Positions 1 to 6,708 are shown, numbered from the stretch's first letter. The stretch: 7,399 nucleotides of DNA from an uncultured Ignavibacteria bacterium (GCA_937868245.1 CALMMI010000634.1:1-7399); one strand, 5' to 3'. Translations and numbers: made by a program. The notes: generated by a model not told the origin, from the sequence alone.

Positions 1-1505
1 GCGCTGTCCTTGTGGTTAAAGTTGAAGCCGGTATTCCTGAGGATGATCCGCGTAACCCTGCCGTTATTGCCGATAACGTAGGTGATAATGTGGGTGATAT
101 TGCAGGTATGGGTGCAGATTTGTTCGGTTCGGTGGCAGAAAGTACATGTGCTGCGATGGTTATCGGTGCTGCAGCATTTACATTGCTTCCTGATGATACC
201 CGCCTTTCTGCATTGCTTTTCCCGCTGTTTGTAAGCGGTGTTGGTATTGTGGCAAGTTTGATTTCGCTCTTCTTTATCAAACCTAAAACGGAAGAAAAAG
301 TGGAAGGCGCGCTCAAAACTGCGCTTGTTCTTTCTACACTTCTGATGCTTGTTGGTTTGTACTACCCTACAATGATGATGATTCCGCAAACATTTGTTAT
401 CGGAACTAAGGAATATCATAATTCGGGTGTGTTTATCTGTTTGGCAGCTGGATTGATTTCCGGTTTGCTAATTGGATTAATCACTGAGTACTTTACATCA
501 CACAGATTCAAACCGGTACAAGAAGTTGCCGATGCATCCAAAACAGGTGCTGCAACTAATATCATTTACGGTTTATCATTGGGATATAACAGTAGTGTGT
601 TGCCAATGCTTTTGATGGCGATTACCGTTGTGATTGGATTCTCGTTTGCAGGTATGTACGGAATTGCAATGGCTGCTATCGGTATGCTTGGAACTATCGC
701 GGTAGGTTTAACGATTGACGCTTATGGTCCTGTTTCGGATAATGCGGGTGGTATTGCCGAAATGGCTGGCATGGGTAAGGATATTCGCAAACGTACAGAC
801 GCTTTGGATGCTGCAGGTAATACAACAGCAGCTATCGGAAAAGGTTTTGCTATCGGTTCGGCTGCGCTCACATCGCTTGCTCTTACCGCAGCGTTTTTGA
901 CCCGTGCTAACTTGCCTGAAATCAATATGCTTAACCCAGAGGTTATGGCAGGTTTATTCGTGGGTGCTTCGCTTCCGTTTGCATTTTCAGCTATGACGAT
1001 GCGCGCGGTTGGTAAAGCTGCATTTGAAATGATTGAAGAAGTACGACGCCAGTTCCGTACAATCCCCGGATTGTTACAGGGAACTGCCCGTGCTGATTAT
1101 GCAACATGCGTTGATATTTCTACAAAAGCATCGTTGCGTCAGATGGTTGCTCCGGGTATTTTGGTGATTGCATCTCCGCTTGTGATTGGATTTTTGTTCG
1201 GTGTTCAGATGCTTGCAGGTATGCTTATCGGTGCTTTGATTGTGGGTGTGATGCTTGCTATTTCGATGGCTAACTCGGGTGGTGCTTGGGATAATGCAAA
1301 GAAGTACATCGAAACTGGTAAACTCGGTGGTAAGGGATCTGATACACACAAAGCAGCAGTTGTGGGTGATACTGTGGGTGATCCGTTCAAGGATACATCC
1401 GGTCCTGCGCTTAATATCTTGATTAAGCTTATGGCTATCATTTCGCTTGTGTTCGTGCCGTTCTTTATGAACCACGGCGGTTGGTTGACAAAGATGTTTA
1501 AGTAA
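1..1505 (+). CDS. hppA: Membrane-bound K+-dependent pyrophosphatase, C-terminal ~500 residues (5' end outside window)
   Basis: This integral membrane ion pump hydrolyses cytoplasmic pyrophosphate and moves H+ (or Na+) across the inner membrane. The frame is open from base 3, so the GTG at 12 is an internal valine and not the start; roughly 200 N-terminal residues are missing from a usual ~700. Counting from that GTG as residue 1, visible family motifs are EDDPRNPAVIADNVGDNVGD (10-29, PPi/Mg binding), the second acidic region DAYGPVSDNAGGIAEMAG (236-253), GNTTAAIGKG (269-278) and the C-terminal GDTVGDPFKDTSGPALN (452-468). Ala273 and Gly276 in GNTTAAIG are the K+-dependent type; K+-independent enzymes carry Lys and Thr there. 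Glu43 (GSVAES) sits where plant-type H+ pumps carry it rather than one turn earlier as in Na+ pumps, so H+ pumping is favoured, by inference. The codons at 6-8 and 15-17 give Val where the family has Asp and Gly. The gene is more GC-rich than its neighbours and is followed by its own terminator. Confidence 0.97.
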   Translation, partial: AVLVVKVEAGIPEDDPRNPAVIADNVGDNVGDIAGMGADLFGSVAESTCAAMVIGAAAFTLLPDDTRLSALLFPLFVSGVGIVASLISLFFIKPKTEEKVEGALKTALVLSTLLMLVGLYYPTMMMIPQTFVIGTKEYHNSGVFICLAAGLISGLLIGLITEYFTSHRFKPVQEVADASKTGAATNIIYGLSLGYNSSVLPMLLMAITVVIGFSFAGMYGIAMAAIGMLGTIAVGLTIDAYGPVSDNAGGIAEMAGMGKDIRKRTDALDAAGNTTAAIGKGFAIGSAALTSLALTAAFLTRANLPEINMLNPEVMAGLFVGASLPFAFSAMTMRAVGKAAFEMIEEVRRQFRTIPGLLQGTARADYATCVDISTKASLRQMVAPGILVIASPLVIGFLFGVQMLAGMLIGALIVGVMLAISMANSGGAWDNAKKYIETGKLGGKGSDTHKAAVVGDTVGDPFKDTSGPALNILIKLMAIISLVFVPFFMNHGGWLTKMFK

Positions 1506-1532
1506 ACATCTGTTAATGTCTTTTGGTATGTG

Positions 1533-1569
1533 AAAAGCCGCTTTCCTGATTGGGGAGCGGCTTTTTTTT
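1533..1569 (+). terminator. Intrinsic terminator of hppA
   Basis: A perfect 10-bp stem, AAAAGCCGCT (1533-1542) with AGCGGCTTTT (1556-1565), encloses a 13-nt loop that can add two C-G and two G-U pairs. The right arm runs into eight consecutive T (1562-1569). It lies 28 bases after the hppA stop codon, so hppA transcription should end here and not read into the serine hydrolase gene. The A-rich left flank is too short for an equally good terminator on the other strand. Confidence 0.92.
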
Positions 1570-1592
1570 GTGTAGATATTTCTTCTGTTTTT

Positions 1593-1680
1593 CTCGTCCA
1601 GTCAGGTGTTACACCTAACTTTAATAAAGAAACCAAATTCTTGCCAAGTCTTTTATATCAAACAATTAAAGTCAGTTGTA
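1593..1680 (+). repeat. Imperfect direct repeat, copy A (partner at 3466-3555)
   Basis: By hand alignment this stretch matches 3466-3555 in the same orientation. Over 1595-1657 I count 50 of 63 identical bases without a gap; the rest aligns after a 2-base gap. The best-conserved part is the start, including GTTACACCT (1608-1616) and AAGTCTTTTATA (1646-1657). The core is an imperfect palindrome, AGTC AGGTGT T ACACCT AACT at 1600-1620. It lies after the hppA terminator and is probably one member of an interspersed intergenic repeat family. Confidence 0.8.
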
Positions 1681-1797
1681 TAGCGCCGCGCATTGGCAAA
1701 TTAAAAGTACTATTTCTTGCATCTGAAGACCTTGAAGGTTTTCGAAAACCTTCAAGGTCTAATATATAACTAACAAATGCACGGCGGTAAACAACTG
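1673..1797. repeat. 125-bp foldback element with 20-bp inverted ends (MITE-like)
   Basis: The left end CAGTTGTATAGCGCCGCGCA (1673-1692) and the right end TGCACGGCGGTAAACAACTG (1778-1797) are inverted copies matching at 17 of 20 positions. They are GC-rich in otherwise AT-rich DNA. Between them are 85 bases that include a perfect 34-bp palindrome. No transposase and no target-site duplication is visible at the ends (flanks AAGT and CTTA). It could be a non-autonomous mobile element, a REP-like palindrome, or a structured RNA. The first eight bases overlap the tail of direct repeat copy A. Confidence 0.7.
1727..1760. repeat. Perfect 34-bp palindrome
   Basis: The two 17-base halves meet between 1743 and 1744 and are exact reverse complements. 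The left half begins AGACCTTGAAGG and the centre is TTTTCGAAAA. As RNA it would form a 15-bp stem closed by UCGA. It lacks a trailing T-tract, so it is a poor intrinsic terminator despite its strong stem. From memory, CCTTGAAGG-type hairpins are frequent between genes in Bacteroidota; I cannot verify that here. Confidence 0.95.
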
Positions 1798-1825
1798 CTT
1801 AACCTGAACATAAAGATTGTTAGAA

Positions 1826-1954
1826 TATTGTTTATGGTTATTTGAAACATAAGTGTACAATTGGAGTATTGTCTATTGAGAATGAAAATCTAAATACTCG
1901 TTTGTAAAGACGGGTGTTCGGTTAAATATATAGAATTCAAAACCATAAACAATA
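1826..1954 (+). repeat. 14-bp inverted repeat bracketing the hydrolase leader region
   Basis: TATTGTTTATGGTT (1826-1839) and AACCATAAACAATA (1941-1954) are exact reverse complements separated by 101 bases. A smaller 7-bp inverted pair, GAGTATT (1864-1870) and AATACTC (1893-1899), nests inside. The right arm ends 11 bases before the ATG at 1966, so if the transcript starts upstream of 1826 this pairing would cover the ribosome landing site. The left arm could instead pair locally, TGTTT (1829-1833) with AAACA (1845-1849). The inverted repeat is seen directly; a regulatory role is inference. It might equally be the ends of a small inserted element. Confidence 0.75.
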
Positions 1955-1965
1955 CAACCCAATAA

Positions 1966-3450
1966 ATGAAGACAGTAACAATTACAATTCTGCTGGTACT
2001 CACATCCCTTAATTTGTTCTCCCAAGTTGATAAATCATCCGAGTTATTCAAAACCTTACAGAAACAGGATAGTCTCTTGTTTAATGTTGGTTTTAACACA
2101 TGCGATATAACTCAATTTGAAAATATCATAAGTGATAGTTTTGAATTTTATCACGACCAGGCGGGAATAATCAACTCCAAAGCTGATTTCATTACTAGCA
2201 TCAAAAATAACATTTGCAAACTGAGCTACAAAGCTAGAAGAGAGCTGGTGGATGGTAGCTTGCAAGTATTTCCGTTAGAGAAGAATGGAGTAATGTATGG
2301 TGCTGTCCAAACAGGAAAACATAGGTTCTATGCTTTAGAAAAAGATAAGCCCGAATATCTTACAAGCGTTGCACAATTTACCAATGTTTGGCTTCTGGAA
2401 AAAGGACAGTGGAAACTGAGCAGATGTTTAAGTTATGACCACCAGGATAAAGAGGATTCTATAAATGAAAAACTCTTATTTAAGGATAAAGCGGAAACTG
2501 AAAAGTGGTTGGTACAGAAACGAATCCCGGCATTAGGCATAGGGTATATTAGCGATGGAAAAATCAAAGAAATAAAAGTATATGGAGAACTTGAAAAGGG
2601 AAGACCTGCTCCAGATAATTCGATCTTCAATGTAGCATCACTAACGAAACCTGTTACTGCTCTTGTTGCATTAAAGTTAGTAAATGCAGGAGAATGGGAT
2701 GTAGATGAACCGTTGTATAAATATTGGACAGACCCGGATATTGCAAGCGACCCAAGAACTAAAAAACTAACAACAAGACACATTTTAAGTCACCAAACAG
2801 GATTCCCGAACTGGAGACGTAAAAATGCGGATGGAAAATTAGCTTTTGAATTTGACTCCGGTACTAAATATCAATATTCAGGTGAAGGATTCGAATATTT
2901 GAGAAGAGCATTAGAGAAAAAGTTAGGGAAAACATTGGATCAACTGGCAAGTGAGCTTATTTTCAAACCGCTTGGAATGAACGATACCCGTTATTATTGG
3001 GATAGTACAATGGATGAGTCAAGATTTGCAAAATGGCATGAAGGTAATGGAAATCTATATGAAACATATAAAAGCACATCGGCAAATGGTGCTGATGACC
3101 TACTGACAACAGTTGAGGATTACAGCAAATTTATGGTTCATATTATGAACGGGGCAGGGTTATCCAAAGAACTATGTAGCCAAATGACATCAAATCAAGT
3201 ACGAACAAAAAACAACCAGTATTTTGGTTTGGGGTGGTTGGTTGACGAAAATATTGGTAAAGGGGAAAGTGCAATTACGCATGGCGGTGATGATAAAGGA
3301 GTTCATACAATAGTGTTTATACTCCCAAAATCGAAACAAGGACTTTTGATATTTACCAATTGCGACAATGGGACTGATATTTACATACCGACAATCCTTG
3401 CATATTTAGGTGAATTAGGGCAGGGGATTATTGATGTTGAGACGAAGTAA
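1966..3450 (+). CDS. Secreted DUF4440 / beta-lactamase-family serine hydrolase
   Basis: This 494-residue two-domain protein is predicted to be exported. Residues 1-20 form a signal peptide (short Lys start, hydrophobic ILLVL core, ending LFSQ) with no lipobox cysteine. Residues ~47-160 resemble the NTF2-like DUF4440 fold, ending in the typical LSYDHQ. Residues ~180-480 are a class C beta-lactamase-like serine hydrolase: the nucleophile motif SLTK (Ser225, Lys228) in FNVASLTK, LSHQTGFPNW (274-283), Tyr304 in YSG at the place of YxN, SANGADDLLTTVEDYSKF (372-389), and His439-Gly-Gly in place of KTG. The family includes esterases, D-aminopeptidases and penicillin-binding-like enzymes; the true substrate cannot be read from sequence, and antibiotic resistance should not be assumed. 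The start is supported by the signal peptide directly after the ATG; upstream is A-rich with no clear Shine-Dalgarno site. The gene stands alone between two copies of a direct repeat and converges with the antiporter gene. Confidence 0.93.
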   Translation: MKTVTITILLVLTSLNLFSQVDKSSELFKTLQKQDSLLFNVGFNTCDITQFENIISDSFEFYHDQAGIINSKADFITSIKNNICKLSYKARRELVDGSLQVFPLEKNGVMYGAVQTGKHRFYALEKDKPEYLTSVAQFTNVWLLEKGQWKLSRCLSYDHQDKEDSINEKLLFKDKAETEKWLVQKRIPALGIGYISDGKIKEIKVYGELEKGRPAPDNSIFNVASLTKPVTALVALKLVNAGEWDVDEPLYKYWTDPDIASDPRTKKLTTRHILSHQTGFPNWRRKNADGKLAFEFDSGTKYQYSGEGFEYLRRALEKKLGKTLDQLASELIFKPLGMNDTRYYWDSTMDESRFAKWHEGNGNLYETYKSTSANGADDLLTTVEDYSKFMVHIMNGAGLSKELCSQMTSNQVRTKNNQYFGLGWLVDENIGKGESAITHGGDDKGVHTIVFILPKSKQGLLIFTNCDNGTDIYIPTILAYLGELGQGIIDVETK

Positions 3451-3465
3451 TATATATAAAGTGTT

Positions 3466-3555
3466 TCCGCCCAGCCAGGAGTTACACCTGACTTTACTAT
3501 AGATGCCAATTTTTAGTTAAGTCTTTTATAAGGAAAATAATTAAAGTTAGTAGTA
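3466..3555 (+). repeat. Imperfect direct repeat, copy B (partner at 1593-1680)
   Basis: This is the second copy of the repeat, starting 15 bases after the hydrolase stop codon. The core is again an imperfect palindrome, around CAGGAGTTACACCTG (3476-3490), but with different mismatches from copy A: the outer C pairs with G here and an inner A faces A. Copies A and B lie 1,873 bases apart in the same orientation and enclose the whole hydrolase gene. There is no T-tract, so it is not an obvious terminator. Confidence 0.8.
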
Positions 3556-3572
3556 ACAATTGACTTTAATTA
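3538..3572. repeat. AT-rich hairpin in the convergent gap
   Basis: TAATTAAAGT (3538-3547) and ACTTTAATTA (3563-3572) are exact reverse complements around a 15-base loop. It lies between the ends of the hydrolase gene (+) and the antiporter gene (-) and overlaps the tail of repeat copy B. The stem contains only one C-G pair, and there is no long T-tract on either side, so a bidirectional terminator role is possible but weakly supported. Confidence 0.4.
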
Positions 3573-3618
3573 AACGCCTTTACTTCAACTATCAACTGAA
3601 ACGGTGTAAGATTATCTT

Positions 3619-4854
3619 CTATGTTTTCAAAGCTCCTTTACTCAATTTCCCAATTGTCATTCCTTGAACCAAAACTGAGAAACAGACGACTGCGTATGTG
3701 ATAGTTACCCAAATCTCTTTATGAAATTCCGGCTGGATTGAAAGTGCAAGTGCAATAGAAATCCCACCTCGAAGACCTCCCCACGTTAATAGAAATAGAG
3801 TTTTTAATTGAATCCTCCTTTTGAATCGAATAATTAATGAAGGTATCCATAAAGAAATAAATCTGGTAATAAGAATTGTAACAATCAGAATCAGTGAAAC
3901 GTAGAGTATTGTTTTATTGACCTGCAAGATTAATAATTCCAATCCTATTAATACAAACAGAAGTGAGTTCAGTATCTCATCAATCAATTCCCAAAATTTA
4001 TCTATGTATTCGGAAGTAATATCAGACATACCAAGTTTCTTACTTACATTTCCTGTAATGATACCGGCAGCAACCATAGCAAGTGGTCCTGAAACATGGA
4101 TGTATTGTGAAAGCGAATATCCTCCCATCACTATTGCAAGAGTTATAAGCACTTCGACCACATAATTATCTATACTTGCTATCAGTTTATATCCGCAATA
4201 TCCTATCACCAGACCAACTAATATTCCTCCGATTGCTTCCTGACTAAATAACATAATAACATTTGAGGCATCGAGTGTAGAGTTCGGTACTGCAAGTTTT
4301 AATATTGTAATAAAAATGACCACAGCTACACCATCGTTAAACAGAGATTCACCGGAAATTTGCGTTTCCAATGATTTTGAAATGCCTGAACTTTTTAGAA
4401 TACTTAAAACGGCAATAGGATCAGTTGGTGAAATTAATGCACCGAACAGAAGTGCATGAAGAAATTGAACATGTACACCAAAGATACTTAGCAGGTAATA
4501 TGATGAAAATCCTATCACAAAGGTACTTATTAATACACTTACAGTAGAAAAAAGTAAAATGCTTAATTTTTCTTTCTTTAAATCTTGATACTTGATATGT
4601 ATAGCTCCTGCAAAAAGCATGAAACTCAACATACCTTCTAACAATAATTCACTGAAATTGATGTCAGATATTTGCTTCGTGAGAACATCTGTTAAAGAAG
4701 GGAAAATTTTTCCTGCAATCAAAAGTGTTATAGAGAATAACAATGAAATTAACATCAATCCAATTGAATTTGGTAATTTCAATATACGAAAGTTGATATA
4801 GGCAAACCCTGCTGAAAGCACGATAAGCAGAGAAAACAAATGAAATAAATCCAT
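3619..4854 (-). CDS. CPA1-family (NhaP-like) Na+/H+ antiporter
   Basis: This 411-residue polytopic protein exchanges Na+ (or another monovalent cation) for H+ at the inner membrane. About 12-13 hydrophobic segments span nearly the whole length. CPA1 signatures are in order: SPTDPIAVL (142-150) with Thr144 and Asp145, GESLFNDGVAVV (168-179) with Glu169 and the Asn173-Asp174 pair that marks the CPA1 ion site, FWELIDEILNSLLFVLIGLE (287-306), and LTWGGLRGG (356-364) with Arg362. Those residues correspond, from knowledge of archaeal NhaP structures, to the ion-binding site and its structural arginine. The protein ends soon after the last membrane segment (GALKT) and has no TrkA/RCK or cyclic-nucleotide tail, so no fused regulatory domain is present. 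The ATG at 4852-4854 places the first membrane segment at once, as expected; no Shine-Dalgarno site is visible. It converges with the hydrolase gene and diverges from the DUF389 gene. K+ as substrate cannot be excluded. Confidence 0.95.
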   Translation of the reverse strand: MDLFHLFSLLIVLSAGFAYINFRILKLPNSIGLMLISLLFSITLLIAGKIFPSLTDVLTKQISDINFSELLLEGMLSFMLFAGAIHIKYQDLKKEKLSILLFSTVSVLISTFVIGFSSYYLLSIFGVHVQFLHALLFGALISPTDPIAVLSILKSSGISKSLETQISGESLFNDGVAVVIFITILKLAVPNSTLDASNVIMLFSQEAIGGILVGLVIGYCGYKLIASIDNYVVEVLITLAIVMGGYSLSQYIHVSGPLAMVAAGIITGNVSKKLGMSDITSEYIDKFWELIDEILNSLLFVLIGLELLILQVNKTILYVSLILIVTILITRFISLWIPSLIIRFKRRIQLKTLFLLTWGGLRGGISIALALSIQPEFHKEIWVTITYAVVCFSVLVQGMTIGKLSKGALKT

Positions 4855-5194
4855 AATAATAGTGAGAAATGTATGTTATATGTTCCGTAGCCTTCCTTTT
4901 GTTAGGTAGAAGACTTACCGCCGATATTTTTAAAGTTATAAAAGAATCAGAGACAAGATACTGTATTTTTCATTAATTTTATCATGCAAGATTTAGGTTT
5001 ACAATTTGTTTCTGTCGGGTGATGAAGAATGCTATACTAACTACAGCGATTACTTCTTTAGAAAAATATTTTTCAAAAAAAGTATGTTAAAGATGCTTAC
5101 ATTGTAGGTTGGATGGCATAACTGAATTGTCTTTTCACTGGTTACCAATAATCTCTAACAAAACGATTTAAGAAATCCTATCCCTGGAAAAATT
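4855..5194. other. Divergent intergenic region, antiporter (-) / DUF389 (+)
   Basis: These 340 bases must hold the promoters of both flanking genes. TAGGTTTA (4994-5001, +) and TAACTTTA (4938-4931, -) each match five of the six defined bases of the Bacteroidota TAnnTTTG element, but neither has an upstream TTTG at the proper distance, so I do not call promoters. An AT-only perfect palindrome apart from its end pair, GAAAAATATTTTTC, lies at 5061-5074. A 22-codon ATG frame at 5022-5090 has no recognisable product. No RNA gene, riboswitch or repeat shared with the rest of the window was seen. Confidence 0.6.
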
Positions 5195-6493
5195 ATGAAC
5201 AGAATACTTGATAGCTTTAGATTAAAGAATGAAAAAGAAGATTTTCAAACCGTAATTAACAGCATTTACAAGGGAGTTGAATTCAGAGGAACAAATCTTT
5301 GGATTTTAGTATTCGCTATTTTCATAGCTTCACTAGGGTTGAATGTAAATTCAACTGCTGTTATTATTGGAGCAATGTTGGTTTCTCCTATAATGGGTCC
5401 CATTATGGGGCTCGGACTTGGAATGGCGATAAATGATATAGAGCTACTCAAAAAATCTTTGTTCAATTATTTTTTTGCAGCATGCGTAGGCCTTACAACT
5501 TCCACCATATATTTCCTTCTTTCCCCTATTAATGATGCTCATTCAGAAATTCTTGCAAGAACCTCACCCAATATTTATGACGTTTTGATTGCGTTATTCG
5601 GAGGGCTTGCTGGGATACTGGCAACTTCAAGTAAACAGAAAGGCAATGTAATACCCGGTGTCGCTATAGCTACTGCTTTGATGCCGCCACTTTGTACAGC
5701 AGGTTATGGGCTTGCAACCTCAAAATACAGCTTCTTCTTCGGTGCATTTTATTTGTTTATCATCAATACTGTCTTTATTGCCTTGGCAACTTTTGTTACT
5801 GCAAGAGTTCTTAAATTTCCATTCAAACATCTTCTCGAAAGAAAAGATGAGGCTAAAGCCCATAGAATTGTATGGAGCGTTGTAATAATTACTTTATTGC
5901 CGAGCATGTATTTTGGATATGATATAGTTCAACAAAACAATTTTCAGCAAGCGGCAAACCGGTTTATTGAAAAAGAGGCAGTTCTGCCTAATGATTATCT
6001 TCTCAGAAAGAATATTGACACCAAAAATAAACTCATTACTCTAACTTACGGAGGACAATTTATCGAAGAGGAGAAGGTCCAAATACTTCGTTCCAAACTT
6101 ATGAGCTATAATCTTGATAGCTCTTCCTTGGAAATAAGACAAGGTTTTGCTTATCTTCAAGATAATAAGAATGATGAGCAAGCACAAGAACTATCAAATG
6201 CTTTGAACCAGAAAGACAAACAAATCCTATTATTGAAAAGTAAAGTTGACAGTATGACTGTCCAATCGAATTTAGGTAAACAAATTTTCAATGAACTTAA
6301 AGTTCAATATCCTTTAATACAATCGTTTGTGTTAAACTATGCCACAAATAATACAAATTCATCACAATTTCCTATTTGGTTATCTACTGTGCAATCAAGT
6401 TCCAAATTAACGGTAAAAGATAAAAAACGAATAGAGCAATGGTTAAAAATACGAACCAATATTGAAAACTTGGATGTATATTTTAAGGAGTGA
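5195..6493 (+). CDS. DUF389 family membrane protein of unknown function
   Basis: This 432-residue protein belongs to the DUF389 family (uncharacterised hydrophobic domain, TIGR00341-like). Its biochemical role is not established. About seven hydrophobic segments fall at residues 34-50, 53-75, 88-109, 127-143, 150-172, 178-204 and 226-243. Family-typical stretches are GLNVNSTAVIIGAMLVSPIM (48-67) followed by GPIMGLGLGMAIND, the loop LSPINDAHSEILARTSPNIY (109-128), and PGVAIATALMPPLCTAGYGL (154-173). After residue 244 comes a soluble ~190-residue tail: an alternating strand/helix region (about 278-320, with LTYGG and IRQGFAY), a charged, probably coiled-coil helix (about 325-355), and a last mixed region. 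The ATG is followed by a short charged helix before the first membrane segment; an in-frame stop lies about a dozen codons upstream, so little extension is possible. GGA at 5186-5188 may be a weak ribosome site. The gene is monocistronic here, set between two antiporter genes on the other strand; a transport or ion-related role is only suggested by context. Confidence 0.93.
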   Translation: MNRILDSFRLKNEKEDFQTVINSIYKGVEFRGTNLWILVFAIFIASLGLNVNSTAVIIGAMLVSPIMGPIMGLGLGMAINDIELLKKSLFNYFFAACVGLTTSTIYFLLSPINDAHSEILARTSPNIYDVLIALFGGLAGILATSSKQKGNVIPGVAIATALMPPLCTAGYGLATSKYSFFFGAFYLFIINTVFIALATFVTARVLKFPFKHLLERKDEAKAHRIVWSVVIITLLPSMYFGYDIVQQNNFQQAANRFIEKEAVLPNDYLLRKNIDTKNKLITLTYGGQFIEEEKVQILRSKLMSYNLDSSSLEIRQGFAYLQDNKNDEQAQELSNALNQKDKQILLLKSKVDSMTVQSNLGKQIFNELKVQYPLIQSFVLNYATNNTNSSQFPIWLSTVQSSSKLTVKDKKRIEQWLKIRTNIENLDVYFKE

Positions 6494-6708
6494 GGTAAAA
6501 AAAGAACATTGAAAGTGGGATTACAAGTGACTATCTAAATTCAAGTTAAAGACTATGGAAATGTTAGAGAGTAACGCCCCAAAATGCATCGTTCAATCTG
6601 GTTTTGTCTATGATTTTAATATAGAAGTCAAATTTTCTGTTTAGGATTTAATATATAGTAATTAGAGCTACTTGTTTCATTTGGCTTAACCACTGTCTCA
6701 TAAAAAAT

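Larger units (their letters stand above)
1570..1965. other. Gene-free, repeat-rich stretch between hppA and the serine hydrolase gene
   Basis: No credible coding region was found here. A 79-codon frame at 1530-1769 starts inside the hppA terminator and runs through repeat sequence, so it is not counted as a gene. The stretch holds one copy of a direct repeat (1593-1680), a foldback element with inverted ends (1673-1797), a 34-bp palindrome inside it (1727-1760), and a 14-bp inverted repeat (1826-1839 with 1941-1954). The remainder, about 1798-1825 and 1840-1940, should contain the promoter of the hydrolase gene, but no confident match to the Bacteroidota promoter was seen. Confidence 0.8.

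Noticed and set aside
1205..1636. 143-codon minus-strand frame, and a 133-codon one at 1074-1475, opposite hppA
   Set aside because: Both overlap strongly conserved hppA coding sequence and give Thr/His/Cys- or Pro/Ser-rich translations with no family resemblance; they are shadows.
1530..1769. 79-codon plus-strand frame
   Set aside because: It starts inside the hppA terminator stem region and runs through the direct repeat and the palindrome. The equivalent frame in repeat copy B has stop codons, so the repeat is not conserved as protein.
1901..1930. Bacteroidota-type promoter for the hydrolase gene (TTTG at 1901-1904, TAAATATA at 1923-1930, 18-base spacer)
   Set aside because: The -7 element matches only four of six defined bases of TAnnTTTG and the spacer is slightly short; such matches are expected by chance in AT-rich DNA.
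1966..3450. Calling the serine hydrolase an antibiotic-resistance beta-lactamase
   Set aside because: Motifs YSG and HGG and the DUF4440 fusion point to the broad esterase/peptidase-like group; nothing in the sequence supports drug hydrolysis.
1593..3555. Integron-type gene cassette with attC sites
   Set aside because: ACCTAAC at 1613-1619 fits the RYYYAAC core, but copy B lacks it, no matching GTTRRRY partner is found at the other end, the repeats do not fold as attC hairpins, and no integrase is present.
5061..5074. GAAAAATATTTTTC palindrome as a terminator or operator
   Set aside because: It is almost all A/T, has no adjoining gene end, and such short palindromes are common in AT-rich DNA.
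5022..5090. 22-codon frame (MKNAILTTAITSLEKYFSKK...) upstream of the DUF389 gene
   Set aside because: It has no recognisable motif or clear ribosome site and lies in a divergent promoter region; it cannot be supported as a gene.
6494..6708. Terminators between the DUF389 gene and the second antiporter gene
   Set aside because: Read on both strands, no stem longer than a few base pairs with a T-tract was seen; these ends may use factor-dependent termination.
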